DNA from: Candidatus Firestoneibacteriota bacterium
Lineage (GTDB): Bacteria; Oederibacteriota; JAAXVQ01; JAUVAV01
DNA: 19,066 nucleotides
Reading direction: 5' to 3'
Assembly (NCBI GenBank): GCA_030635415.1
Contig: DAOVYW010000014.1
Location: 1 to 19,066, forward strand
Numbering within the stretch: the first letter of the stretch is position 1; the number at the start of each line of letters is the position of its first letter. A program made the position numbers and the translations under genes. The notes under the pieces are model-generated. The model was not told where the DNA came from and ran no database searches. It saw nothing but the letters and a program-made list of their open reading frames with translations. Shown piece after piece: positions 7,297 to 14,044 of this stretch.

Positions 7297-7932
7297 GTGG
7301 CTTGTCAAACTATTTATACTTTAAACGCGCTTAGTTTTTTACTGGCTTACGAAGATTCGGATTATGCCCGGACACTGGCCCGGGCGGATATGACCTTGGC
7401 GGATGGGGTGGGCGCGGTATGGGGCGTGCGCTGTTTAACCGGAAAAAAGCCGGAACGCGTGGCTGGGGTGGATTTAATCCCCGAGTTATGCAAAATTTGC
7501 CGGCAGGAGCGGCAAAGCGTGTTTTTCTTAGGGGGACGGCCCGGAGTTGCGAGCCGCGCGGCGGCCCGTCTGCAGGAACATTATCCCGGCCTGATAGTGG
7601 CCGGGGTCCGGCATGGTTTCTGGGAAGCCGGTGAAGAGCATGGAATTATCACGGAGATTAACCGTTCCTCGGTCGGGTTATTGCTAGTGGGTTTAGGGCA
7701 GCCTCGTCAGGAAAAATTTATAGACCGCTATAGGAATCAATTACAGGCAGGAGTAGCACTCGGTATTGGCGGATCTTTTGATGTGCTGTGCGGAGATTTA
7801 AAACGAGCTCCCAGGATTATGCGTAAAAGCGGGCTGGAGTGGTTGTTTCGCCTGGGTCAGGAGCCCTGGCGGATTCGACGGCTCCTGCGGATGGTGAAAT
7901 TCGCGCGAATTATTTTATACTCTCCTAAATGA
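7297..7932 (+). CDS. WecG/TagA/CpsF-family glycosyltransferase, short N-terminus
   Basis: The 211-residue protein matches the WecG/TagA family (GT26), which moves N-acetylmannosamine or a related sugar from its UDP form onto a lipid-linked intermediate at the membrane. Thr8 (in YTLNA) and Asp36 (in LADGVGAVWG) are 28 residues apart, as are the two catalytic-site residues I recall from the Thermoanaerobacter enzyme (Thr37, Asp65). Later motifs include VFFLGGRPGV, LLVGLGQPRQEKFI, GIGGSFDVLCGDLKRAP and GLEWLFRLGQEPWRIRR. Relatives are about 240-260 residues and start with an extra strand and helix (LGVxVDxLTxxEA type) that is absent here. The GTG at 7297, 5 bases after the galU stop, is the only plausible start, since the frame meets a stop at 7228-7230 with no start codon between. 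No clear ribosome site is visible. Confidence 0.87.
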   Translation: MACQTIYTLNALSFLLAYEDSDYARTLARADMTLADGVGAVWGVRCLTGKKPERVAGVDLIPELCKICRQERQSVFFLGGRPGVASRAAARLQEHYPGLIVAGVRHGFWEAGEEHGIITEINRSSVGLLLVGLGQPRQEKFIDRYRNQLQAGVALGIGGSFDVLCGDLKRAPRIMRKSGLEWLFRLGQEPWRIRRLLRMVKFARIILYSPK

Positions 7933-7953
7933 TGGGAGGCGGGAAGAGGAATC

Positions 7954-9303
7954 ATGCAAAAAGCGATTATTTTTTCGAAAGACCGTGAGCTAAAGGATTT
8001 TTTCCAGCAGAACATGAATCCAGCCCGATATCGTTGTGATGAGTTTTGGGATAAAAGTGCTCTGCTGGACCAAATTGGTCTGGCTGATTATTCCATAGTA
8101 ATTCTTGATGCCGGCGCGGTAGGCGGGGATATGGATATGGTTTCCATGTTGCGCGAAGGCGGAACCTATAAAATTCTCTGGCTGACGACGGAGAGCGGCA
8201 TTGGAAGCGCAGCCACGGCGATTCAGAGGGGGGCGGATTTCTACTTAACCCTGCCGCTGCAGGAGGAAACGCTTAAACAAGTAATAGTGGAATGGGAACA
8301 GCGGGAAACGGCGGGCGATTTTCGCTGGTGGCCCGCGACCGAGGAAATGGATTTATATGCTGATGGCGTTATCGGCCGCAGCGAAAAAGTTAAAAAGGTT
8401 TTTTTAATGGCGTCCCGGGTAGCGCCAACGGATTCATCCATATTGATTACGGGAGAGACCGGTGTGGGTAAGGAGTTGGTGGCCCGTGCCATTCACCGTC
8501 TTTCAGACCGGGCAAATCAAACTTTTGTGGCAGTCAACTGCGCGGCCATACCTGAGAATCTGCTGGAGTCGGAATTATTCGGTGTCAAGAAGGGGGCCTT
8601 TACCGGAGCCGTCTCTGACCGGCGCGGACTTTTTGAGCAGGCGAACCATGGATCTTTTTTTCTGGACGAAATCGGGGAACTTTCGCCCGGCTTGCAGGCT
8701 AAGCTTTTACGGATATTCGAAGAAGGTAAAGTGCGGCCTCTGGGCGGTTCCGAGGAGACGCCGGTGGATGTCCGTATCCTGGCCGCGACCAACCGCGATC
8801 TGCGGGAGGCAGTGAAAAACGGGAATTTCCGCGAGGACCTTTTTTATCGCATCCATGTAATTAATATTCATATTCCTCCTCTGCGGGAGCGGCCGGAAGA
8901 TATTCCCTTGTTGATAAAATATTTTCTGGAAAAGTACAACCGGCGTTTCAAAAGAAGTGTGATCTCCATTACCCGGGAGGCTGTCTATGGGTTGATACAT
9001 TACGATTACCCGGGGAATATACGTGAATTGGAGAATATTATTCAGCATGGGGTATTGCTTTCCGAGGATAATGTGATCGGCAAGACATCGTTGCCTCCCC
9101 AGGTTTTCCAGAAGGCGCAGTTGGCGATAGAGGGTCCGCCCAAGGATAAGGAAGTCAGTATTCAAAGAGCGGAGGAAGATTTGATAAAACAGGCGCTTAC
9201 ACATAATGATGGTAATCAGACCGAGGCGGCTAAACAATTAGGCATCAGCCGCTCAACCCTTTGGAGAAAAATAAAAACATATAAACTGGAAAATTTTAAA
9301 TAG
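7954..9303 (+). CDS. Sigma-54-dependent transcriptional activator with degenerate receiver domain
   Basis: The 449-residue protein has the NtrC layout. Residues about 1-115 resemble a response-regulator receiver. Asp52 (IVILDAG) sits where the phosphoacceptor should be, but the usual acidic pair near the start is replaced by SKD and the conserved Lys-Pro reads Leu-Pro (YLTLPL), so normal phosphoryl chemistry is doubtful. The AAA+ domain is intact: Walker A GETGVGKE (Lys173), the sigma-54 contact loop GAFTGA at 214-219, Walker B FFLDEIGE (Asp238, Glu239), then RDLREAVKNGNFREDLFYR. The end (about 408-445) is a Fis-type helix-turn-helix with NQTEAAKQLGISRSTLWRKI. AGAGGAA lies just upstream of the start, 21 bases after the previous gene. 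Its neighbour dnaK has a sigma-54 promoter and dyads, the natural candidate target. Confidence 0.93.
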   Translation: MQKAIIFSKDRELKDFFQQNMNPARYRCDEFWDKSALLDQIGLADYSIVILDAGAVGGDMDMVSMLREGGTYKILWLTTESGIGSAATAIQRGADFYLTLPLQEETLKQVIVEWEQRETAGDFRWWPATEEMDLYADGVIGRSEKVKKVFLMASRVAPTDSSILITGETGVGKELVARAIHRLSDRANQTFVAVNCAAIPENLLESELFGVKKGAFTGAVSDRRGLFEQANHGSFFLDEIGELSPGLQAKLLRIFEEGKVRPLGGSEETPVDVRILAATNRDLREAVKNGNFREDLFYRIHVINIHIPPLRERPEDIPLLIKYFLEKYNRRFKRSVISITREAVYGLIHYDYPGNIRELENIIQHGVLLSEDNVIGKTSLPPQVFQKAQLAIEGPPKDKEVSIQRAEEDLIKQALTHNDGNQTEAAKQLGISRSTLWRKIKTYKLENFK

Positions 9304-9304
9304 G

Positions 9305-9378
9305 GTTGCGGAAGGTCTCATTATGAAACGCTGTTTTATCAGAATGAAACACTTGGTTGTCTGCAAAGTTCAGCCAAG
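9305..9378. other. Regulator 3' region: solitary GTTGCGGAAGG and weak hairpin
   Basis: Directly after the regulator stop lies GTTGCGGAAGG (9305-9315), matching the left end of the two cassettes in the PTS block, but no TTTCCGCAA partner follows before dnaK. Further on, CTTGGTTG (9352-9359) can pair with CAGCCAAG (9371-9378), including one G-T pair. No T-run follows, so it is at best a weak or Rho-type end signal. Confidence 0.35.
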
Positions 9379-9390
9379 ACTGCCTGGTTA

Positions 9391-9423
9391 CTTAAAATTT
9401 AAGGTAACAGCTTAAATTTTAAG
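9391..9423. promoter_or_regulatory. Paired A/T-rich dyads, candidate activator-binding sites
   Basis: CTTAAAATTTAAG (9391-9403) and CTTAAATTTTAAG (9411-9423) are exact reverse complements separated by 7 bases. Each is itself almost a perfect dyad, so the region can be read as two dimer sites with centres 20 bases apart, about two helical turns. Their joint centre is near 9407, about 50 bases upstream of the -24 element and about 74 upstream of the predicted transcript start. That is a little close for a typical upstream activating site but workable. The sites could bind the Fis-type domain of the adjacent activator. A role as an A/T-rich hairpin for the upstream gene is the main alternative. 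Confidence 0.55.
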
Positions 9424-9454
9424 ATTGAAATAACTTGAAAAGTATGGTCAGATA

Positions 9455-9470
9455 TGGCATGTTTTTTGCT
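9455..9470 (+). promoter_or_regulatory. Sigma-54 (-24/-12) promoter for dnaK
   Basis: TGGCAT (9455-9460), five bases, then TTGCT (9466-9470) fits the consensus TGGCAC-N5-TTGCA/T with one mismatch in the -24 box. The diagnostic GG (9456-9457) and GC (9468-9469) are separated by exactly 10 bases. Transcription would begin near 9481, giving a leader of about 52 bases. It lies downstream of a sigma-54 activator gene and dyads and upstream of dnaK with a strong ribosome site. No convincing sigma-70 -35/-10 pair or CIRCE element is seen in the same gap. Confidence 0.72.
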
Positions 9471-9515
9471 TTCTATATTGGTATTAAGGAATATTAACCA
9501 TTTTATTTTTTATTT

Positions 9516-9523
9516 AAGGAGGA
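9516..9523 (+). promoter_or_regulatory. Strong ribosome binding site of dnaK
   Basis: AAGGAGGA lies 9 bases upstream of the ATG at 9533 in an otherwise A/T-rich, weakly structured leader. This fixes the start and predicts high translation. Confidence 0.85.
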
Positions 9524-9532
9524 TTTAAAATT

Positions 9533-11452
9533 ATGGCTAAAGTAATAGGAATAGATTTAGGCACTACTAATTCCTGCATGGCGGTTATGCAGGGCGGAGA
9601 AGCAGTAGTTATTTCCAATGCCGAAGGATCCCGGACCACACCTTCGGTCGTAGCATTTACCAAGAGCGGCGAACGTCTATGTGGACAGGCGGCTAAACGC
9701 CAGGCCGTAACCAATCCGGAGAATACGATATTTTCCATTAAGCGCTTCGTAGGCCGGCGGTATGATGAAGCAGAAATGGAAGAAGCCATGGTTCCTTTTA
9801 AGACCAAGGCTGCGCCTAATGGTGATGTGCAGGTTGAGGCCCAGGGAAAGAATTATGCTCCGCCTGAAATTTCGGCCATGATTCTGCAAAAACTCAAAGC
9901 TGATGCCGAGGCCTATTTGGGGGAAAAGGTCAATGAAGCCGTGATTACCGTACCAGCCTATTTCAATGACAGCCAGCGCCAGGCTACCAAGGATGCGGGG
10001 AAAATTGCGGGTTTGAATGTGCTCCGGATCATTAATGAACCGACCGCCGCGTCTTTGGCTTACGGTATGGATAAGAAAAAGAGTGAGAAAATCGCGGTTT
10101 ATGATCTGGGAGGAGGAACGTTTGATATTTCAATTCTCGAACTGGGTGACGGCGTTTTCGAGGTTAAATCCACTAATGGAGATACTCACCTGGGAGGAGA
10201 CGATTTCGATCAAGCGGTGATCGAATGGCTGGCGGATGAATTCAAGAAGGATAACGGAATTGATTTGCGCCGGGATAAAATGGCGCTGCAACGATTGAAA
10301 GAAGCGGCGGAGAAGGCCAAATGCGAGCTTTCCTCGGTGATGCAGACCGAAATCAATCTTCCTTTTATTACGGCGGAGGATTCGGTTCCCAAGCACCTTA
10401 ATGTCATGCTCAGCCGGGCCAAGCTGGAACAGTTGACCGCTTCCCTGATAGAGCGGACCTCGGCTCCAATCGAGAAGGCTTTAAAGGACGCCGGACTCGC
10501 GGCTCGGGATATCCAGGAAGTAATCTTAGTGGGCGGACAGACGCGGATGCCGGCAGTACAGCAGAAAGTAAAAGAGAACTTCGGCTGCGAACCGAACAAG
10601 GGCGTAAATCCGGACGAAGTAGTGGCTATCGGCGCGGCCATCCAGGCGGGAGTGCTCAAGGGGGATGTTAGGGATGTCCTGCTGCTGGACGTGACGCCGC
10701 TGTCTTTGGGGCTGGAGACCCTGGGCAATATCTCCACACGCCTGATAGAACGCAACACCACCATACCCACGCGGAAGAGCGAAATATTTTCTACGGCCGC
10801 GGAAAATCAGTCCACCGTGGAGATTCACGTACTGCAGGGTGAACGCGAAATGTCGCGGGACAATAAAACCATCGGGCGTTTTCATTTGGACGGCATTCCG
10901 CCGGCTCCCCGGGGGGTGCCTCAGATTGAGGTGTCTTTTGATATTGACGCCAATGGAATTTTAAACGTCAGCGCCAAGGATATGGGAACCGGGCGGGAGC
11001 AAAAAATAACCATTACCGCCAGTTCCGGCTTGGGTCAGGCCGAGATCGACAAGATGGTGAAAGACGCTGAGACACACAGCGAGGAGGATAAAAAACAACG
11101 GGAAATGATTGACTTCAAGAACCAGGCCGACAGCTTATTGTACAATACGGAGAAGACCTTGAAGGATTTAGGCGATAAGGTTCCGGCCGAAGCCAAGACC
11201 AAAATAGAAAGCGCCCAGGGACGGCTTCGGGAAGCGGCCAAAGGAAATGATATTAATGAAATAAAGAGCAGCATGGATGAACTTAATCAAATATTCCAGA
11301 AAATTTCTACCGAGCTTTATCAGCAGACCGCCCGGGACCAGGCCGGTGGAAACGGCGGACCGGAACCTTCTCAAGAACCAGGCACAGGCCCGTCTCCGGA
11401 GAATGAAGAAAAAACGGTTGACGCGGAGATTGTGGATGACAACAAGCAATAA
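9533..11452 (+). CDS. dnaK: Molecular chaperone DnaK (Hsp70)
   Basis: The 639-residue ATP-dependent chaperone is of normal length. The ATPase domain starts VIGIDLGTTNSCMAV and contains VPAYFNDSQRQATKDAG, NEPTAASLAYG, DLGGGTFDIS and VGGQTRMPAVQ. The linker DVLLLDVTPLSLG leads to the substrate-binding domain (NTTIPTRKS, then ILNVSAKDMGTG). The C-terminal lid is helical, followed by a Pro/Gly/Glu-rich tail ending DAEIVDDNKQ, like the conserved EIVDD-type terminus. Neither grpE, dnaJ nor hrcA is next to it, so this is not the usual heat-shock operon. The upstream sigma-54 promoter and the terminator immediately after suggest a single-gene transcript. It may be the main DnaK or a second copy; the sequence does not tell which. 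Confidence 0.98.
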   Translation: MAKVIGIDLGTTNSCMAVMQGGEAVVISNAEGSRTTPSVVAFTKSGERLCGQAAKRQAVTNPENTIFSIKRFVGRRYDEAEMEEAMVPFKTKAAPNGDVQVEAQGKNYAPPEISAMILQKLKADAEAYLGEKVNEAVITVPAYFNDSQRQATKDAGKIAGLNVLRIINEPTAASLAYGMDKKKSEKIAVYDLGGGTFDISILELGDGVFEVKSTNGDTHLGGDDFDQAVIEWLADEFKKDNGIDLRRDKMALQRLKEAAEKAKCELSSVMQTEINLPFITAEDSVPKHLNVMLSRAKLEQLTASLIERTSAPIEKALKDAGLAARDIQEVILVGGQTRMPAVQQKVKENFGCEPNKGVNPDEVVAIGAAIQAGVLKGDVRDVLLLDVTPLSLGLETLGNISTRLIERNTTIPTRKSEIFSTAAENQSTVEIHVLQGEREMSRDNKTIGRFHLDGIPPAPRGVPQIEVSFDIDANGILNVSAKDMGTGREQKITITASSGLGQAEIDKMVKDAETHSEEDKKQREMIDFKNQADSLLYNTEKTLKDLGDKVPAEAKTKIESAQGRLREAAKGNDINEIKSSMDELNQIFQKISTELYQQTARDQAGGNGGPEPSQEPGTGPSPENEEKTVDAEIVDDNKQ

Positions 11453-11475
11453 AGCTTGAAAGAAAATATTCCCTG

Positions 11476-11510
11476 AAACCCCGGTGGAGAGCTGTTCTCC
11501 CCGGGGTTTT
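11476..11510 (+). terminator. Intrinsic terminator after dnaK
   Basis: CCCCGG plus GGAGA (with a bulged T between) pairs with TCTCC and CCGGGG across a short GCTGT loop. TTTTGCTTT follows directly. It starts 24 bases after the dnaK stop and is the clearest Rho-independent terminator in the window. Confidence 0.85.
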
Positions 11511-11594
11511 GCTTTGGGGATGGTGAACCAAGGTATGGGAAAGGGGTTCTAATTTAGTGCAATGTTAAAATCATGGGTCCGGCCCCTACGATCA

Positions 11595-11600
11595 TATAAT
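11595..11600 (+). promoter_or_regulatory. Possible -10 element upstream of the protease gene
   Basis: A perfect TATAAT lies 78 bases upstream of the protease start, after the dnaK terminator, so a promoter is expected in this gap. No good -35 hexamer is found 16-18 bases upstream, so the call is tentative. Confidence 0.3.
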
Positions 11601-11610
11601 TTGCGTTAAT

Positions 11611-11640
11611 AATGTAGGCGCGGACTTCCACGTCCGCCCG
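11611..11640. repeat. Degenerate GTAGGGGC-family palindrome
   Basis: GTAGGCGCGGAC (11614-11625) and GTCCGCCCG (11632-11640) form a hairpin with arms GCGGAC/GTCCGC and loop TTCCAC. The outer part resembles the GTAGGGGC...GCCCCTAC palindromes at 13916-13998 and 16363-16390, but with mutated ends. A stray GGCCCCTACG also occurs at 11580-11590. The region between the dnaK terminator and the protease gene holds nothing else recognisable except the ribosome site AAGGAGG before 11678. Confidence 0.5.
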
Positions 11641-11677
11641 CCGGTGCTGGGGAAATTTTCATAAGGAGGCATGGAAA

Positions 11678-13117
11678 ATGAAAAAAACATTGGGTATTAC
11701 CGCAGGGCTTATAATCCTGGCGGGAATATTTACCATCAGTCCTGCCATGGCCGGAACGCGCATGGTTCCGGAATCTTTTGCCGAGGTGGCGAAAAAAATC
11801 AGTCCGGCTGTGGTGAATATCAGTGCCGTGCGTATTGTCAGCCGGTCTTTTTCCGGGAGGCAGAGAATGTTTAATGATCCCTTTACCCAGGAATTTTTTG
11901 AGCATTTTTTCGGACCCCGCGGATTTCGCGAGGAGATGCCTGCTCAAAAGAGTACCAGCTTGGGATCCGGCGTAATTGTGGACAAGCGGGGATATGTTTT
12001 AACCAACAGTCATGTGGTGGAAAAGGGAAGTGAAATCCTGGTTAAACTCAAGGATGGCGAGGAATATCAGGCCAAGGTCGTGGGGACTGATCCTAAGACC
12101 GATCTGGCAATAATAAAATTACAGGGCCGTAAGATCTGGCCAGCCGCGGAAATGGGAGATTCCGACCAGGTGCGGGTTGGGGATTGGGTAGTTGCCCTGG
12201 GCAGTCCCTTTGGCCTGGAACAGACCGTAACTGCTGGGATTATCAGCGCCAAAGGCCGGACTATCGGACAAGGACCTTATGATAATTTTCTCCAGACGGA
12301 TGCTTCCATTAATCCCGGCAATTCCGGAGGGCCGTTGGTTGATATGCAGGGCCGGGTGATAGGTATAAATACTGCCATATTCAGCCGGTCCGGAGGTTCA
12401 CTGGGCATAGGTTTTGCCATCCCTATTAATATGGCCGCCAAGATCTACCGGGATATAGTAAATACCGGAGTGGTTCACAGGGGATGGATGGGTGTTTATA
12501 TCCAGGCCCTGACCCCGGAATTGGCCAGGCACTTTAGGCTTAAAAGCATTAAAGGCGTGCTTTTGAGTGCGGTAGTAGAAGGTGGGCCGGCCGCGAAAGC
12601 CGGACTGAAAGCAGGTGACGTAGTCGTAAGATTCAATGGCAAGGCAGTTGATTCGCCCAATGATTTGCAACGTCTGGTGGCTCAGGCTGATGAAAATGAG
12701 ACCGTGACTCTGCGAATTATTCGGAATGGGTCAAAAAAACGGATCAAAATCCGGATGGGCGATCAGGCTAAGGCTGAGGGACGGACAATAGCCAAGTCCG
12801 TGGGCGAGCCGGTTTCAAAAACCAGAAACAAATTACTGGGACTGGAAGTTGAAAACCTTACCCAGGAGACAGCCCGCCGGCTGGGAACCGGCATTTTATC
12901 CGGCGTGGTAGTAAAAGCGGTACAGACCGGGAGTCCGGCCGAGGCAGCCGGCATTTCTCCGGGCGATATTATCCATGAGGTGAACCATATCAGGGTAAGC
13001 AATCAAAAAGATTTCCAGCGTCTTTTAAAAGCTCTAAAACCCGGCGATGATTTGTTGCTTCTGATCAAACGACATGATTACACCATATTTGTGGCCATGA
13101 AGATACCGGAAAAATGA
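11678..13117 (+). CDS. degQ: DegP/DegQ-family periplasmic serine protease (Do-like)
   Basis: The 479-residue protein starts with a Sec signal peptide (MKKTLGITAGLIILAG..., likely cleaved after SPAMA near residue 25). The trypsin-like domain has the catalytic triad His112 (TNSHVVE), Asp142 (KTDLAIIK) and Ser216 (GNSGGPLVD). Two PDZ domains follow, about 260-350 (GWMGVYIQALTPELA..., GGPAAKAGLKAGDVVVRFNG) and about 385-475 (LGLEVENLTQETA..., GSPAEAAGISPGDII). It should degrade or refold misfolded envelope proteins. Its position after dnaK gives two protein-quality genes in a row, but the intervening terminator means separate transcripts. ATG 11678 is chosen over the out-of-frame ATG at 11671 because the signal peptide starts here. 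Whether it is DegP or DegQ cannot be decided. Confidence 0.93.
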   Translation: MKKTLGITAGLIILAGIFTISPAMAGTRMVPESFAEVAKKISPAVVNISAVRIVSRSFSGRQRMFNDPFTQEFFEHFFGPRGFREEMPAQKSTSLGSGVIVDKRGYVLTNSHVVEKGSEILVKLKDGEEYQAKVVGTDPKTDLAIIKLQGRKIWPAAEMGDSDQVRVGDWVVALGSPFGLEQTVTAGIISAKGRTIGQGPYDNFLQTDASINPGNSGGPLVDMQGRVIGINTAIFSRSGGSLGIGFAIPINMAAKIYRDIVNTGVVHRGWMGVYIQALTPELARHFRLKSIKGVLLSAVVEGGPAAKAGLKAGDVVVRFNGKAVDSPNDLQRLVAQADENETVTLRIIRNGSKKRIKIRMGDQAKAEGRTIAKSVGEPVSKTRNKLLGLEVENLTQETARRLGTGILSGVVVKAVQTGSPAEAAGISPGDIIHEVNHIRVSNQKDFQRLLKALKPGDDLLLLIKRHDYTIFVAMKIPEK

Positions 13118-13127
13118 AGCCCAGAAC

Positions 13128-13856
13128 ATGAATCTTCCGGTTTTAATGTATCATAGAATCCAGCTCGAACCGGATAAGTGCTCGGATCTGGCAGTAACGG
13201 TCAAGGCATTTCAGGCCCAAATGGCTTGGTTAAAAAAACAGGGCTATCAAACCATCACGCTGGCCCGCCTGTCCGGGAGCTGCCGGGATAAGACGCTGCT
13301 GCCGGCTCGTCCTTTGATTATTACCTTTGATGATGCCTATGTCTCGGTGTTCGAATGGGCCCGGCCGATCCTGGCAGCCGTGGGTTTTACGGCCACGGTT
13401 TTTGTGGTGTCCCGGGCTGTGGGGCGGTATAATTTCTGGGATGACGGCCAAAATCTGCCACGCCTGACATGCCTGGGAATTTCCGAGTTGCGGAATCTGG
13501 CAGACGCCGGCTGGGAGATCGGATCGCACGGCACGGAGCATTTGAATATGACGGACCTTTCCGGAGAACAATTAAGGCGGGAGACAGCGGATTCCAAACA
13601 GGAGCTGGAAAAAAAACTGGAACAACCGGTGGAGGTTTTCGCGTATCCTTTTGGCAGTTGGAATGAACCGGCCCGGCTGGCAGTGCAAAGCGCCGGATAT
13701 GGCGCGGCCTGTGCCATCTCGCCGGGAACATCTTCCGTAACCGCTGATCTTTTAGCCTTGCGCCGGGTATATGTGAAACCCACCGATTCTTTATGGGATT
13801 TCCGGCGCAAAGTTTCGCCCTGGTATTTATCCTATAGAGCCTGGAAAAAACGATGA
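13128..13856 (+). CDS. NodB-type polysaccharide deacetylase
   Basis: The 242-residue protein belongs to carbohydrate esterase family 4, which removes acetyl groups from N-acetylated sugars. Motif 1 is ITFDDA with the metal ligand Asp69. Motif 2 is GSHGTEHLNM with His134 and His138. Motif 3 is AYPFGSWN. The opening PVLMYHRI is also typical. The residue after the DD pair is Ala where Gly is common. No signal peptide is evident. The start lies 10 bases after the protease stop, so the two genes are probably co-transcribed, although the ribosome site is poor. Given the LPS-type genes downstream, a surface glycan or lipid-linked sugar is a reasonable substrate class, but the substrate is not determined. 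Confidence 0.92.
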   Translation: MNLPVLMYHRIQLEPDKCSDLAVTVKAFQAQMAWLKKQGYQTITLARLSGSCRDKTLLPARPLIITFDDAYVSVFEWARPILAAVGFTATVFVVSRAVGRYNFWDDGQNLPRLTCLGISELRNLADAGWEIGSHGTEHLNMTDLSGEQLRRETADSKQELEKKLEQPVEVFAYPFGSWNEPARLAVQSAGYGAACAISPGTSSVTADLLALRRVYVKPTDSLWDFRRKVSPWYLSYRAWKKR

Positions 13857-13915
13857 GTGTGAAAGACAGAATGCTTGAAGTAATATCTTGCCGCCGGTTA
13901 TGGAATCATTGGCAG

Positions 13916-13947
13916 TTGTAGGGGCGACGCAGGCGTCGCCCCTACAA
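13916..13947. repeat. Perfect 32-bp palindrome of the GTAGGGGC family
   Basis: The arms TTGTAGGGGCGACGC and GCGTCGCCCCTACAA are exact reverse complements around a 2-base AG loop. It follows the deacetylase gene and would form a very stable hairpin, but no T-run follows. The outer GTAGGGGCG / CGCCCCTAC is shared with the next palindrome, while the inner bases differ. Confidence 0.85.
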
Positions 13948-13970
13948 TCCGTGGGTGGCATATATTAGTT

Positions 13971-13998
13971 GTAGGGGCGTTTAATTAAACGCCCCTAC
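13971..13998. repeat. Perfect 28-bp palindrome, copy 1 (TTTAATTAAA centre)
   Basis: The arms GTAGGGGCGTTTAA and TTAAACGCCCCTAC are exact reverse complements with no loop. An identical copy occurs at 16363-16390. Both lie in the gaps upstream of genes with a GT9 domain. Confidence 0.88.
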
Positions 13999-14022
13999 GT
14001 CACATATGGGTACATCTCAATC

Positions 14023-14036
14023 TTTCGAGGAATTAT
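14023..14036 (+). promoter_or_regulatory. Leader motif with ribosome site before the fusion gene
   Basis: TTTCGAGGAATTAT contains GAGGA, 13 bases upstream of ATG 14045, a long but possible spacing. The first 13 bases recur exactly at 16486-16498 before the next GT9 gene. Confidence 0.5.
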
Positions 14037-14044
14037 AAGACAGC

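Noticed and set aside
9391..9423. The A/T-rich inverted repeat as an intrinsic terminator of the regulator gene
   Set aside because: The stem is almost all A/T and is not followed by a T-run, so it would be a poor terminator. Its position relative to the sigma-54 promoter fits a binding site better, though this is not proven.
9304..9532. CIRCE or a sigma-32-type heat-shock promoter before dnaK
   Set aside because: No TTAGCACTC-N9-GAGTGCTAA inverted repeat is present, and the TTGAAA hexamers at 9425-9430 and 9435-9440 have no suitable -10 at 15-19 bases.
10210..10770. A 186-residue reverse-strand open frame inside dnaK
   Set aside because: It lies opposite the dnaK ATPase and linker region, is serine-rich and low in recognisable structure, and is typical of antisense frames in conserved genes.
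13916..13947. The 32-bp palindrome as a Rho-independent terminator
   Set aside because: The stem is strong, but no run of T follows on either strand.
13916..13998. A CRISPR array made from the adjacent palindromes
   Set aside because: There are only two neighbouring units with different centres and no regular spacers, and no cas operon is present. They are hairpin repeats.
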